From contig NC_081837.1 of NCBI RefSeq assembly GCF_030867095.1, positions 18,045,001-18,109,000 on the forward strand: a stretch of 64,000 nt of DNA, in the 5' to 3' direction. Origin of the DNA: Alligator mississippiensis (lineage: Eukaryota; Chordata; Crocodylia; Alligatoridae). The notes under the pieces were generated by a model. That model was not told the DNA's origin. It saw only the letters and a list, made by a program, of their open reading frames with translations, and searched no databases. Every line of letters starts with the position of its first letter. The first letter of the stretch is position 1. Shown here one piece after another: positions 10,891 through 22,330 of the stretch. Position numbers and translations under genes: made by a program.

Positions 10891-12179
10891 GCGACTGAAA
10901 CGACTGAAATCAGTGGTGGCTGCATGTGAGCATGGAGTACCCACCAGCACACAGGGGTCTCTCTAGTGCTCTCCTCTAGGCCCAGAGATGCTGAGACCAG
11001 AGTGGGTAGTTTCAGACACCACTCGGGCACCACAGGCCCATCCTGTACCATTTTCTGTGTAACAGACTGCCAATGTGGGCTCACCGGATAGGCTTGAAAT
11101 ACTTGTCCTGGGCTAGAAAGTGCCGGTGAACTCTGAGCCACCCCAGGGCTGGAGTAGGGGAGCCCTGCCCCGTGGAAAAGGAGAAGCCAACTGAAAGAAG
11201 GGGTTTTCAATCAGCAGCAGAGGGAGCCGCGGCCTGGGCTTGGGGCAGAGAGCTGAGACCCAGAGACTAGGGGTGGCAGTCAGCCCCCCACTCTGCTGTG
11301 GAGAAGCAGTGGCCAGGAGCATAGATGGCATCCTTATCCAGAGCAGGGAGCTGGGGTGGTGAGTTTAGGAAACCCTTTACCTATGCGGGGGAAGCAGGAC
11401 CGCAGGAGGCAAGGCATTGGGATCCTGAGGCATGGCAGAGCGCTAGGACAAGAGTCCTCAGGAGTTCGGGGCGCAGGCCGGTGCTTGGAACAGGAATGGT
11501 GAGCTGCGAGGCGTGTGGGGTGCCTGGCCAGTCATCTGGAGCAGGGGGTTAGATCAGTGACCCCTGGGAGCTGCCTGTGCTGCTGACCCTCTGCCACAGA
11601 CTGCCCCAGAGGGGACTCAGTCATGTCCCTTATTCTGCAGCTGATTGACATCAGATGGAGTCCCTGAGCTTTGTGCTTAGGGCATGCCAATTGCTGCAGG
11701 AGCCTACTCTGTTGCTTGCCTTTTTGGTTGCCACGGAGGGTCACCCTTTAGCCTCTTTGTGGGGGTTGATACAAGTTGATTGCTGAAGACCAGAAGAGCT
11801 TACACTGTTGCAGTCTGTCGCTTTTTGGGAAGCCTGTTGGAGCTGCTGGAAAAGAGCACCCTGCTTCCTTGCTGTAGCATCTCAGCAGTGGCTGAAAGCT
11901 GGCAGTTACCCTACCTGGGCTTCCTGAGTCAAGGGCTGACTAATGCATTCTGGTTTGTTTTGCCATTTAAGTTCACTTGTAAATAACCTTTCCTATTATT
12001 CTTGGTTTGCAAATAAAGTGTAAATAGTTAAATCAGTTAAGTGTTAGACCTTCTTGGGACCACGGGCTGCTCTGTGGGGAGCAGGGGCTGGCTGGCAAGT
12101 AAATTGGTGCTGGCCAGAAGCCCTGCCCCACTCTCACCACACCATCCCTGATATTTGGGGAGAGGTGGCAGCTATAGGG
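10891..12179. other. No recognised gene
   Basis: Moderate GC content with no conserved domain in the short frames on either strand. An AATAAA lies at 12012-12017 on the plus strand in AT-rich sequence, which may be a polyadenylation signal of an old repeat. No terminal repeat was placed. Confidence 0.5.
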
Positions 12180-12330
12180 CCACCACCCAGCTTACATCTA
12201 TTTCTGGTACTCCACGATGCGTTGGTCAGGCAGCCTATCCTGCTCCAGCTGCTGCTCCCTGTACCTCTGCATTTCCTTGTTGGTACGCAAGTGCTCCATG
12301 TGGACTTTCCTTTCGCGAGGAGCCCAGCAG
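12180..12330 (-). pseudogene. Harbinger-type ORF1 (Myb-like) C-terminal tail
   Basis: On the minus strand a frame reads HMEHLRTNKEMQRYREQQL, continues with charged residues, and ends VEYQK at a stop near 12197. This charged, Gln/Arg-rich helix resembles the C-terminal tail of the Myb/SANT-like proteins encoded by PIF/Harbinger transposons. It lies back to back with the transposase piece that starts about 60 bases away on the other strand, the divergent arrangement seen in many Harbinger elements. The Myb domain itself is not present. The assignment leans on the neighbour. Confidence 0.45.
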
Positions 12331-12370
12331 TGGGGGAAGCAGTTCTGTCTCCATAAGCCAGGTTTTGGCG

Positions 12371-12735
12371 ACTGGAGGAAATCGTGCTGCTCTCAAGCCG
12401 CTCTACCCTAACCCCTCCGAATGACCAGCAGTGGCTGGAGATGTTCCAAATGGAAAGGGACAAGTCCTATCATATTGTCTCAGTGCTGGGACCACACATC
12501 ACGAGGCAGGACACAAACATGCATCTGGCAGTCCCACCAGACAAGAAGGTTGCAATGGCCATCATGAAACTGGGCAACCCATCCAGCCTCTGCTACATTG
12601 CCAACCAGTTTGGTGTGGCTGCCTGCACGGTCGGGTAAGCAACTCGTGAGGTATCCCAGCTGCTTAAGGAGATCACTACAAACAAAATTATCCACCTGAA
12701 GAATTACATACACCTCCTGTGTAATACATAGGAGA
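12371..12735 (+). pseudogene. PIF/Harbinger transposase N-terminal part
   Basis: The frame from 12384 contains LGPHITRQDTNMHLAVPP, then KVAMAIMKLGNP and IANQFGVAACTVG. This is the helix-turn-helix N-terminal region of Harbinger transposases and of the domesticated vertebrate protein HARBI1. The frame breaks at 12636, and a further block with REVSQLLKEITTNKIIHL follows in another frame. The DDE nuclease domain is missing, so the gene is truncated after roughly 120 residues. Confidence 0.8.
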
Positions 12736-14253
12736 GACATTCTAGGGGGTAAATTGGTATTTGACTCCCCCCTACTGACATCCACGAGTAATGACACATG
12801 GGGGCTTAACTCATTCGACAGTGCTGTTCGTGCAAACACAAACGCCATGTCGTGTGAACAAAAATGCACCGCACCAAAAAAAAGCTGCATTAAAATTTCC
12901 GAGCGATCTACATTAACTCCCGTGTTGTCTACACACACCCTAAGTTGTTAGCTTTGTATGTGTTCATTTGATCATCCCTTTTGTGTAAATAGTGATCAAC
13001 TGTTATTTTTGTATGAACTCATCCTTGTGTATTGTATATAGAGTATTTCAAACTTTTGATATTATTTAATATTCACTTGCATATAGCAATTATTTCCTGT
13101 ATATAATTACATTCTGTAAATAGTTATTTCTGAGTCTGCAAGGTGTTTCCATTGTAAAAAGGGAGCCTTTCCTCCCAGGAACCCTCTGACCACTCCTAGG
13201 TGAGCTGAGCAGTGGTAAAGCTACCTGGCACCCCAGGTCCCGAACATCTGGACGTAGCTGTGGGTAGCAGTGCACACCAAGGGTTACATATAGCTGGAAG
13301 CTTTATCAGGCCTGGCAGGGAAAATGGAGCAGTGAAACACAAGGGAGACCCTACCAAGTGTGGACTGCAAGCAGGAGAGCAGCAGGACAGGATAGAACGG
13401 CGAGAGGTGGATATGGGCTAGAACAGAGGAAGAGTATGAGCCAACCTGCAGACAGCCCAGCTGAGCAACAGAAATGGAGTATAAATATATCCCTCCCATG
13501 TTATATGACTTCTCCCAAGAATAACACTCAGCTTCCACTAGCTACAAAAACTATCCATAAGAAAAAGCTTCTGTGTGCCATGAGAACACCACGGTGGAGT
13601 ACTGTTTCAATACCAAGATGCAGATGACAGAGAATCACCATTCAAATATTTGCATGAAACCCAAGCCACAGACAGTGTTCATTAATTATTCCTGCTATTA
13701 ATATTGTATTTCCTACCAACCTGCAAGAAGGAAGCAACACTACACTGCACTAACACAGGGTACTGGACAGCTCCTGTAACAACAGCTGTAAGATGTTAAA
13801 AGAAAAGACTGATGCAAAATAGGAGAGAGAATAGAACAGACCCCAGACCAAGAATACTGCATTAAGTCTTTATGCGCTTTAACAACGTACCATGAAACAT
13901 CTATTAGATATGGACCATCTTAAGCATTGTGACATTTTTAAATTAAATTTGCCTTTTCTGAATTAAAACTGAAGAACCATGGATATAGAGGGGACTGAGT
14001 CTTTAAAAAAGAGAGGGGAAGACAGCCATGTTAGTCTGAAGTCAGGCAGAAGGCAAAGTAGATTCAAAACTTTATCAGAGGGTCAGGCTGGCTTGTGGAT
14101 TTGGTAATGGATACTGAGTGCTCTCAGTTGTAGGTCTCGGGTTCAAACCCAGCCTGTATCAGAACCGACCACAGTCATTACGCTCTTTTCTTCAGGTGGG
14201 TGGGTGAAACTCAGACCGGCTCCAAGCACACACCAAACTAAGTCACAGGGGGG
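12736..14253. other. No recognised gene; AT-rich
   Basis: The AT-rich DNA from 12950 to 13140 resembles a transposon 3' tail. The rest shows no domain. A CT-rich pocket lies around 13160-13340. No terminal repeats identified. Confidence 0.5.
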
Positions 14254-14440
14254 TGCATCTACACAAGATACTTTACTGTGCATTAGACTAATCAAATGCA
14301 CAGTAAAGCACTGCCATCTACACATGCATGGCAATTACTGAGCACTAGATTAGTCTAACGTGCCATTTACTAGTACCTATGCATACAAATACTAGAAAAA
14401 CTATGTATTACCTAATGAGCATTGGTGCACATGTAGATGC
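14254..14440. mobile_element. Small MITE-like fold-back element
   Basis: The ends are GCATCTACA (14254-14262) and its complement TGTAGATGC (14432-14440). Inside is a perfect 11-bp inverted pair TTTACTGTGCA / TGCACAGTAAA at 14272-14282 and 14297-14307. The size of 187 bp and lack of coding capacity fit a non-autonomous DNA transposon. No target duplication was recognised. Confidence 0.55.
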
Positions 14441-15763
14441 TGACATCAGGCACAAACTGCACATAGTAAGCAGTACCAGCAGGGGACAGACTTTTGGTTG
14501 TGGGCACATGCTGATGCTGGCCCCTGCAGCCCCTGGCTCTGCCCTCCAGGACTTCAGATGGACAGTCTGCCTCCCAGGCCCCATGTCCGACCCCAGCGGG
14601 CACATGCCAGCTGACAACAGTACCCAGAACTCCGGCCTGAGCTCCCCCCACCCCGCCCCCTGACAGCAACTACTCTGTTGCCTTCCCCATGGCTGGCCCA
14701 GGGGCCAAACTGAACGGAACAGATACCACAGACCTCATCGCAATCTTGGGTGATGCAAAGATCCAGCAGCAGTTTGGCTGGGCCACCATGGCCAATGTGC
14801 ATATAAACACAACCATGGTAGTGCGCATGCAGGATCATGGCCAGTGTTCTAGCCGGCAGCACTGCATGAAGGCTCAAGGCCCTACAGACCTGGCCCCGCA
14901 GTGGCCTGGCTGCCCACCTGGGTTGCCACTGGCCACTCACCCAACCACTAGGCAGCCCTTGAATAGTAATAAATAGGGAGGCTGCCCATGAGCCTTCGTG
15001 TGGCCCCAGTCCAACTGGACCCCCGCTGGGCCTCTTCTGGTCAACGTGCACTACAGGGCACCCAAAGCCTTAAAGGTTCATTGTGTGGCTCCAATCCTCC
15101 TCCATACCATGACCCAAGCCTTGCAGGTGTTACCATAGTGTGTTGGGGCTTTGGCTTCTGCCCCCTTACTACAGCTAGGCCCTCTAGCCCACACCCACTG
15201 TATCAGACCTGGATTTGAGGCACTTGCTCTCATTTGGCCATTTCAGAAACCAGGCCATATAACCTGTCTGGTTATATAGCCTCACTCTCTGCCCACTCCA
15301 GGCTCAACAGTTGCTCAAGCCTTAAACCTGCCACTAGCAGGCTCAAGGTGACCACGTGCCCCACGGGGAACTGCTGCGCCCTGCCTGCCCCCTCACTGGG
15401 CAGCTTCTGCCTTCAAGGAACAGAGAGCCCCAGGCTCTCTGTTACAGTCACTAAAACAAAGGTTTTGTCATTGCCACCACAAAGCAGTTGAGGTAACATA
15501 CAATACTGGCAAGCATTGCGTGCGTTTCCACAGACTCGGTCAGCCTGGGAGCTGGCAGTACGACGATGGACTTTCAGAATTAAGAAGATGGAGATACGCC
15601 AGCCACTGAAGAAGAGTTGTCCAAAACCCTTCGGAAGGAAAGTATTGCAGAACCCCTTGCGGTATCAGGCACAATCACACAGCCGAGGGGTTTACTCATT
15701 TTATATAGTGTCCCAGGGATTAGGGTCACAGGCCAACGGGAAGCAACAAATACAGAGAAGTAG
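14441..15763. other. No recognised gene
   Basis: Mixed composition with no conserved domain. A small imperfect hairpin, GGCCATATAACC / GGTTATATAGCC with a 5-base loop, lies near 15252-15280. Confidence 0.5.
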
Positions 15764-15910
15764 TAGGGCTCTGTGAAATTTCGCCGGCAGTTTCCTTTTG
15801 AGATTGAAACAGCGAAATCGAAACGAAACAGAGAGCTTCAAAACGGCCTCAAAACAAAATGAGGCAAGTCAAAACGTTTAAAAAATTTCAAAACATTTTG
15901 AGTTTCAAAA
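15764..15910 (+). mobile_element. hAT element 5' end, non-coding
   Basis: Begins TAGGGCTCTGTGAAATTTCG, followed by repeated GAAA and AAAC motifs (GTTTCC, GAAACGAAAC, TCAAAAC). This resembles the left end of reptile hAT elements, with a short terminal repeat and A-rich subterminal repeats. The BED-finger transposase at 16.4 kb lies downstream in the same orientation and may belong to it. The matching right end was not found. Confidence 0.45.
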
Positions 15911-16247
15911 CTCAAGATGGGCTTAAACAGAAACTAAGGAGAGGGAGGGGGAAGAGGCGGGTGGGGGAGGAAAGGAGCGCTCTCATTATTGACTGCGTGG
16001 CTGGCCAGTGACTATCATTCTTCCCCGATGTCCCTTCCAATCCCAGTGCTCTGGGGGAGGGATGGAAAAACTGCATAAAAGGCAGCATTGTTTGAACTGG
16101 CCAGCCTTCAGGGAGGGGCGGAAAAGCGTGTAGAGGGAAAGCTGTAAGGCCCCATCCCGTTCCCCCTCCCCAGACTGAGATGCAGCCTCCTTCCTCCAGC
16201 TGAAAGGGATGAAGCTGCTATAAGCAGCAAGGAGAGGGGAGCAGTGC

Positions 16248-16275
16248 CCCTGCCCCTGCCCCTGCCCCTGCCCGA
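16248..16275. repeat. (CCCCTG)n microsatellite
   Basis: Four to five tandem CCCCTG units. Confidence 0.85.
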
Positions 16276-16431
16276 GACTGCAACAAGCAGCAGCACCAGC
16301 ACAGCAGCCTACTCAACCCCTATGTCACTTCTCATAGCCTTCCCCTGCCAGAGGAAGAGCTGGCGCTCAATCTGGAGCTCAGTGCCCTAGCAAGAGAAAT
16401 TCTGGGGAGGGATGGGAAATCAGCTGAGTTT

Positions 16432-17145
16432 GTGCTCCACACCCCTCAAGTTTCCCCTAGAGCCAGGTCTCCTTCCCCAGAAGGCACTTGGGAGGAGGTT
16501 GATGTACAGGTGGAAACGAGTGGCTCGGCTGAGTCCGCTCCTCCTCTTGCGGTGCCTCTGCTTGCTGAGGAGAAAAATGCAGCAGCATCCACACATGCAC
16601 ATGCACCCACATCCCAGAATCGAGCGGGTAGTGAGGTCTGGGATCATTTTGAGCTGATAGATGATCCCACATATGCTATCTGCCTGCACTGCTGAGCCAA
16701 AACCAGCCAGGGCAAGGGAGCAAAACACATGAACACCACGGGGATGCTGATGCATCTCTGCAGGCACCATGCCCTTGCCCTTGCTCCTTCTCAGCCTGGC
16801 ACCAGCACGAGCGTGCCCAAAGGGAAGGTCCCCACTTGCTCCAAAGCCCCCGTCCCCCCACAGCAGGGGCAGGCAACCTGGACCCGCGGGGGAAAGGTGG
16901 ACAGAAAGGAGGGGTGCGTTCCAAAGGTGAGCGATATCACCCAGAGCGTTGGGGAGATGCTTGCTGTCCATGGCCAGCCCTTCTCCCTAGCTGAGCGGCC
17001 AGGGTTCACGCAACTCATGGCGCTCATGGCCCCATTTTACCAGGTGCCCACACACACCACCTTCAGTAGGACAGTGGTGCCATCCCTGTATGAGGCCTGC
17101 AGGGAGTACTTAAGGGAGAAACTGCCAAGGCAGGTCCACAGGTAG
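16432..17145 (+). pseudogene. hAT transposase with BED zinc finger, N-terminal half
   Basis: An acidic Ser/Pro-rich leader comes first. A BED-type finger follows: SEVWDHFELIDDPTYAICLHC (only C-x2-C and aromatic positions cited), a TGA at 16693, then NTTGMLMHLCRHH in the same frame with the His pair. After a linker, GCVPKVSDITQSVGEMLAVH leads to FSLAERPGFTQLMALM and YQVPTHTTFSRTVVP, the standard region before the catalytic core in ZBED/Charlie-like hAT proteins. The frame stops at 17143 and the next part of the gene continues in another frame. The BED finger binds the element ends in intact relatives. Confidence 0.8.
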
Positions 17146-17820
17146 CCGTACACTTCACCTCAGACATCTGGAGCAGCCAGGGTGGAGATCATGCCTACCT
17201 CTGCCTCACAGGGCACTGGCGTGACCAGTCAGACCGTTGGTGGGCTTTCTTTCCAACCGAGGTGATGGATGAGTCTCACATGGCAACAGAGATAATGGGA
17301 ACCATGAACCGCTTGGTGCAGGGGTGGCTCGCTAGGCAGGACGAGCTCACTCGCAGGTTCAGTCACCGACAATGGGGCCAATATGGTGAAGGTGGTCCGT
17401 GTGACCCAAAGGTGAAGGGCACCGTATGCAGCAGCCAAACGCTGAATCAGTGGACAGAGGTGCTGGTAAAGAAGGTCAGGGAGGCAGAACAGCGGACGTG
17501 GAACAGGGGGATCCACTGTCCCATGCTAGCATGCCATCCACCAGCAAGTCTCTTCCTCCACCACAGGTGCTGCCAATGTGGGCCAAGGGCATGGCTTCTA
17601 TGGTGGGGTCCAGAGCACTAGATAACCATCAGGCAGGTAGCACTCGTGCCTTGGTAACTGCCTATCTTGCCGTGGATGTGGAGCTGCTGCTGTGTGACCC
17701 CTTGGCCTACTGGGCAAGCCACAGCCTGATGTGGCTGGATCTGGCCACAGTTGCCCACGAGCACCTGTCCTGTCCACCAACCAGGCCTGAGAGACTGGAG
17801 GCAGAGTGTTTTCTTGGTGA
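17146..17820 (+). pseudogene. hAT transposase core and C-terminal half
   Basis: The first catalytic block FTSDIWSSQGGDHAYLCLTG is at about 17155-17215. It is followed by WWAFFPTEV, LTRRFSVTDNGANMVKVV (about 17355-17400, second Asp) and, after several breaks, the C-terminal block LLCDPLAYWASHSLMWLDLA and HEHLSCPPT (about 17690-17785). All are in hAT order. Between 17400 and 17650 the frames are broken and part of the large helical domain is lost. Together with the previous entry it forms one dead gene. Confidence 0.75.
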
Positions 17821-18058
17821 GGACCGTGCCCCCACAGGTAGTTGGGTTTCGTTGTCTTTGAGAGATTCTGGTGTGCAGTTTGTTGGGGTACTGGAGGTAG
17901 CTGACAGGTTTTGTGTTTTGAGCTGTAGGAAGTTGGCGTCAGTTCTGGTGATGGTTAGGTGCTTGTTTGGATTTACAAACCACTTTTCAGAGCTGGGCCT
18001 ATGAACTTCACTTCTTCAGCCTCCTAGGTAGTAGGTACAGAAACTCATGGACTCAATA

Positions 18059-18537
18059 CAGGCAGTCCTTGACTTACGTTTATAAACTGACACCCTGTTT
18101 CAACTTTGTGACATCAGTTTCAACTTACAACGTTTGATCTGATGCAATGCCATGCCGGCAAACAAGTTTGCTGTGTCGCTCATCTCCCTGGAGAACATCT
18201 GTTCAAACTTGCTTGGACACTTTCTTTAAGAAAGCAGACAAGACTCCAGAAAAACCTGCAGCCAAGACTCCCGAGAAGACTCCAGCCAGGAGCCCTTCAA
18301 AAAGTCCAGCAAAGTCATCTCAAAGAAGTCCTTCCAAATCAATACAATTGCTATAATTGTTCTAATACAATATTCTGGGGTATTTTTGGTGAAAATAGGG
18401 TATCAGGCCTTGGTTCAGGAATGAATCCCTCATTTATAACATTGTTTCTTATGAGAAAATTGGTACTAAGTTACAACATTTTGACTTAAGATGTGGTTTT
18501 CAGGAACCAATTGTGTTGTAAGTCCAAGGACTGCCTG
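18059..18537 (+). mobile_element. Tigger-type (Tc1/mariner, pogo) short element
   Basis: Inverted ends CAGGCAGTCCTTGACTTACG (18059-18078) and GTAAGTCCAAGGACTGCCTG (18518-18537). TA precedes the left end; the right flank is CA, so the TA duplication is mutated on one side. The 479-bp body contains a relic of a transposase C-terminus, DTFFKKADKTPEKPAAKTP and more SPSKSPAKS-type repeats, typical of pogo/Tigger proteins. It is an internally deleted, non-autonomous derivative. Confidence 0.85.
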
Positions 18538-18779
18538 CAGAGAGAGTGCAATTCTGACACGCTGCAACCTGCCGAAGAGCTGACTTCCCAGGTACATCTG
18601 CACTTTTGCCTGCACTGCTACATCCCCACTCCCCACCCAGCCTGTCCCTCACCCCCCAATGCCTCGATTTCCATTTTCACTGACTGCCTTTCTTGCCTGC
18701 AGTGCGTGCCTGGCCAGCCTCTGGCTTCTTTACTATTCCTTCCATCCAGGACCAGCAGACTTACAAACTGCAGGTGCTT

Positions 18780-18850
18780 CCTCAGCCTGACAAAAGGTTT
18801 TTCAACCCGAAAGCTCCTTAAAATGTATTTCTGTAACTATTTCCATTTTT
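18780..18850 (+). other. Penelope-type tail with hammerhead-like core
   Basis: CTGACAA at 18787, then a GGTT-TTTC-AACC stem-loop and CGAAAG at 18808-18813, give the order CUGA..stem II..GAAA expected of a hammerhead ribozyme core. The same layout occurs at 53364. Penelope-like elements are known to carry hammerhead motifs in their terminal repeats. Here the core has CAA instead of GA after CUGA, and no clear stems I and III were found. It may be a decayed relic or chance. Confidence 0.35.
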
Positions 18851-18939
18851 TTTCCATAACACACATAAAAACACAAGATGCAGACCCCCACACCAAGGGG
18901 AAGAATGAGATTTGGGGCTCCTGAGGCAGCTCTCGGAGA

Positions 18940-19620
18940 CCATAAAAACTAGGGAGGCGGTAGTCATGGGGGACCTAAACTACCCAGACATCTGCTGGGA
19001 GACGCAGACACCAAAGTCCCACCATTCACGCAGGTTCCTATCCTGTGTACAGGACCTCCACCTGACAGGAAGTACATGGTCCCACTAGGGGGAATGCCTT
19101 ACTGGACCTGGTATTGGCAATGGGGGATGACATGGTAGGGGACCTACAGATCGGTGGTCACCTGGGGGACAGTGATCACCAAACAATAGAATTCATCATA
19201 AGACGTCGAGTGGGTAAGGTAACTAGTAGGGTGAAAGTGCTAGACTTTAGGAAAGCTGATTTCAATTAACTCAGGCGTTTAGTCAAGGACGCACTGCAGA
19301 GTAGGAGTTTTGAAGAGATGGGAGCTCAGGAAGGGTGGTTGTGCCTTAAGGAAATGATCCTTCGGGCACAGAGGGAGACGATTCCGATGCGGGGGAAAAG
19401 GGGGTAAGGGGCCAAGAGGCTTCCTTGGCTGACCAGAGAAATCCAGAGCAGCCTACGGGCTAAAAGGGGGCATATAAAAAGTGGAAACAGGGAGAGATTA
19501 CTAAAGAGGAGTATACCTCCTCTGCTCGCGCTTGCAGGGAGGCAGTTAGACAGGCCAAAGCTACCGTGGAGCTGAGGATGGCATCCCAAGTTAAGGATAA
19601 CAAAACATTGTTTTTTAGGG
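18940..19620 (+). pseudogene. CR1 ORF2 endonuclease C-terminal part and linker
   Basis: In shifting frames: EAVVMGDLNYPDICWE (about 18952-18999), matching the GDFN-type block of CR1 endonuclease, then FLSCVQDLHL, LLDLVL-like text and GDSDHQTIEF (about 19170-19190), the SDH catalytic block. Several frameshifts and a TAA near 19268 interrupt it. The minus-strand frame over this region is a shadow. Confidence 0.8.
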
Positions 19621-19674
19621 AGTAAAAGGAAGGCCCAGGGTAGAATAGGACCTCTACTAAATGGGCATAAGCAA

Positions 19675-21308
19675 TTGGTGACGGACAGGGGGGACAAGGC
19701 TGAACTCCTCAACGAGTTCTTTGCCTCAGTGTTCCTAAATGAGGGGCAAGACAAGGCTCTCACTGAGATTGTAGAGAGGCAGCAGCAAGGCGCCAGACTT
19801 CCATGCGTAGACCCTGAGATGGTGCAGAGGCACTTGGAGGAACTGGATGCGTTTAAGTCGGCAGGCCCGGATGAGCTCCATCCGAGGGTGCTGAAGGCAC
19901 TGGCTGACGTCATTGCACTGCCACTGGCGGGAATATTTGAACACTCATGGCACACGGGCCAGGTCTCGGAGGACTGGAAAGGGCCAATGTGGTCGCCATT
20001 TTCAAGAAGGGGAGAAAGGAGGACCCTGGAAACTATAGGCCAGTCAGTCTCACCTCCATCCTTGGAAAAGTCTTTGAAAAAATTATCAAGGCTCACATTT
20101 GCGAGAGCCCGGCAGGAAAAATTATGCTGAGGGGAAACCAGCATGGGTTCGTAACAGGTAGATCATGCCTGACTAGTCTAGTCTCTTTTTATGACCAGGT
20201 TACAAAACACCTGGACGCAGCAGTAGGGGTTGACATCGTTTACTTAGACTTCAGGAAGGCCTTCGATACGGTATCCCACCCCATACTGGTGAACAAGTTA
20301 AGAGGCTGTGACTTGGATGACTGCACGGTTCGGTGGGTGGCGAGTTGCCTAGAGGATCGTACCCAGAGAGTTGTAGTGGACGGGTCAGTATCGACCTGGA
20401 AGGGGGTGGGCAGTGGAGTCCCACAGGGCTCGGTCCTTGGACCGATACTCTTCAATATCTTCATCAGTGACTTGGACGAGGGAGTAAAGCGTAGTCTGTC
20501 CAAGTTTGCAGATGACACAAAACTGTGGGGAGAAGTGGACATGCCGGAGGGCAGGGAACAACTACAAGCAGACCTGGACAGGTTGGACATATGGGCAGAA
20601 AACAACAGAATGCAATTCAACAAGGAGAAATGCAAAGTGCTACACCTGGGGAGGAAAAATGTCCAGCATACCTACTGCCTAGGAAATGACCTGCTTGGTG
20701 GCACGGAAGCAGAAAGGGATCTTGGAGTCCGCTAGGACTCCAAGATGAACATGAGTCGTCAGTGTGACGAAGTCATCAGAAAAGCTAATGGCACTTTATC
20801 GTGTATCAGCAGATGCACGACGAACAGAACCAAAGAGGTGATACTTCCCCTCTGTCGGGCGCTGGTCAGACCGCAGTTGGAATACCGTGTGCAATTCTGG
20901 GCGCCGCACTTCAAGACGGATGCGGATAACCTGGAGAGGATCCAGACAAGGGCCACACGTATGGTTAAGGACTTGCAGGCCAAGCCCTATGAGGAGAGAC
21001 TAGGGCACCTGGACCTCTTCAGCCTCTGCAAGAGAAGGTTGAGAGGTGACCTTGTGGCTGCCTATAAGTTCATCATGGGGGCAGAGAAGGGAATTGGTGA
21101 GGTTTTACTCACCAAGGTGCCCCTGGGGGTTACAACAAATAATGGCCATAAGCTAGCAGGGAGCAGATTTAGACTGGACATTAGGAAGAACTTCTTCACA
21201 GTTAGAGTGGCCAGGGTCTGGAATGGGCTCCCAAGGGAGGTGGTGCTCTCTCCTACCCTGGGGGTCTTCAAGAGGAGGTTAGATAGGCATCTAGATGGGG
21301 TCATCTAA
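19675..21308 (+). pseudogene. CR1 ORF2 reverse transcriptase
   Basis: Reverse transcriptase that would copy CR1 RNA into the genome. Visible in order: AELLNEFFASVF (19700), SAGPDELHPRVLKALADV (19858), a frameshift near 19950-20000, [19 protein letters not shown] (about 20035), [13 protein letters not shown] (about 20252), [20 protein letters not shown] (about 20415) and [10 protein letters not shown] (20502-20530, catalytic block). After a TAG at 20733 the same protein goes on with NMSRQCDEVIRKAN, then LVRPQLEYRVQFWAP, and ends RRLDRHLDGVI at 21308. Two main breaks remain, so this is a fairly young but inactive copy. Confidence 0.93.
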
Positions 21309-21396
21309 ACCCAGCACTCTTTCCTGCCTATGCAGGGGGTCGGACTTGATGATCTATTGAGGTCCCTTCCGACCCTAACGTCTATGAATCTATGAA

Positions 21397-22245
21397 CTGT
21401 GCTAGTGCTGCTCACTCACTAAGTTATTTTATACCTGCTGCTGTTTACAGTGGTGGACCAAGATGAGGCTGTATGGGAGGAGACGACCTCATTGGGGCAC
21501 ACTACCATGTTGTGTAGATACCCCAGCACCACTGAGGCTGCACCTTAACACACACAGTTCCACAAGCACCCATGACACGAGTTTTGCCTGTCAGCAGCTA
21601 GAAGTGCAGGGCCCCAGAACCCAGACTCACCCTACACCTATCTCCTTGAAAGCTGGCAGGCTTCACGGCCTCAGCAGGGGCTACCATTCCTGCAAAGTTT
21701 CGTTGGGAGGGACTGCCAGTGACTTTTCTTGAGACCCCTTTCTGGGGGGTTTTGAGTTCAATGAGCAGTGATGGGGCTAGTTTCTCCACCTCACCTCCCT
21801 GTGCCCCACCCGCTTTGTACAGGAGGGGTACCCAAGTTCAGGGCATTTTGCACTGCATGGTGGTTTTCCAATACAAATTCTTATGCTTGCTCTTAAACTT
21901 TGCCCCTTCCCCCTGCCCCATTCCTTCCCTCCCTCCTATATTTTATCTCCCGATTGCTACACTCCCTCTTGCTCCCACCCGTCACAACAGGTGGAAGAGA
22001 ACAACCCCCTCACAAAGCCCGAGAGGGATGTCTGACACCACTTCTGTCTCAAGTGTCAATGCTAGCAATGTCACTGCCAGGTGCCTATTTGCTATTCATA
22101 ATATCCTTACATACATAATACTGAATAAGCAATTGAGAATTCATCCATTAGCAGTGTATGTATAAAATGTAAGCCTCTCTCTGCCACGATGTAGACAGTT
22201 TCTAAGCAGAGACAAAGGCATCGTATTGTGTGAATACATGAGTAC
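21397..22245. other. Non-coding; half of a diverged duplicate pair
   Basis: No gene. The stretch 21660-22030 contains CCTGCAAAGTTTCGTTGGGA, TACAGGAGGGGTACCCAAG and GCATGGTGGTTTTCCAATAC. It can be aligned by eye with 23070-23400, which has matching blocks in the same order. This makes it an unclassified repeat present twice about 1.4 kb apart. Confidence 0.5.
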
Positions 22246-22330
22246 AGGGGTTCTCAAACTGCGGGTTGTGACCCCCCGGGGGAGGGGGGGGGCGCAAGCA
22301 GCTTAAAAAGGGGTTGCAAACTTCTCGTTC
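22246..22330 (+). mobile_element. hAT terminal region
   Basis: CAGGGGTTCTCAAACTGCGG, then GGTTGTGACCCCC and a G run, then a GGGGTTGC block. This is the typical left end of a vertebrate hAT/Charlie-like element. The right end was not recognised, so its extent is unknown. Confidence 0.55.

Larger units (their letters stand above)
18915..21396 (+). mobile_element. CR1 LINE, 5' truncated
   Basis: Contains the C-terminal part of the endonuclease, the complete RT region in a few frames, the short 3' UTR with GGTCCCTTCCGACCCTAACG, and the terminal repeats TCTATGAATCTATGAA at 21381-21396. This is the canonical 3' end of sauropsid CR1. About 2.5 kb of the roughly 4.5-kb consensus is present. The 5' end was lost, as is normal for target-primed reverse transcription. 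Confidence 0.95.

Noticed and set aside
18142..18489. 115-codon frame as an independent gene
   Set aside because: It lies inside the Tigger-type element; the meaningful frame there is the Lys/Pro/Ser-rich transposase tail.
19326..20144. 272-codon minus-strand frame
   Set aside because: Lies exactly opposite the CR1 reverse transcriptase, which has clear RT motifs on the plus strand.
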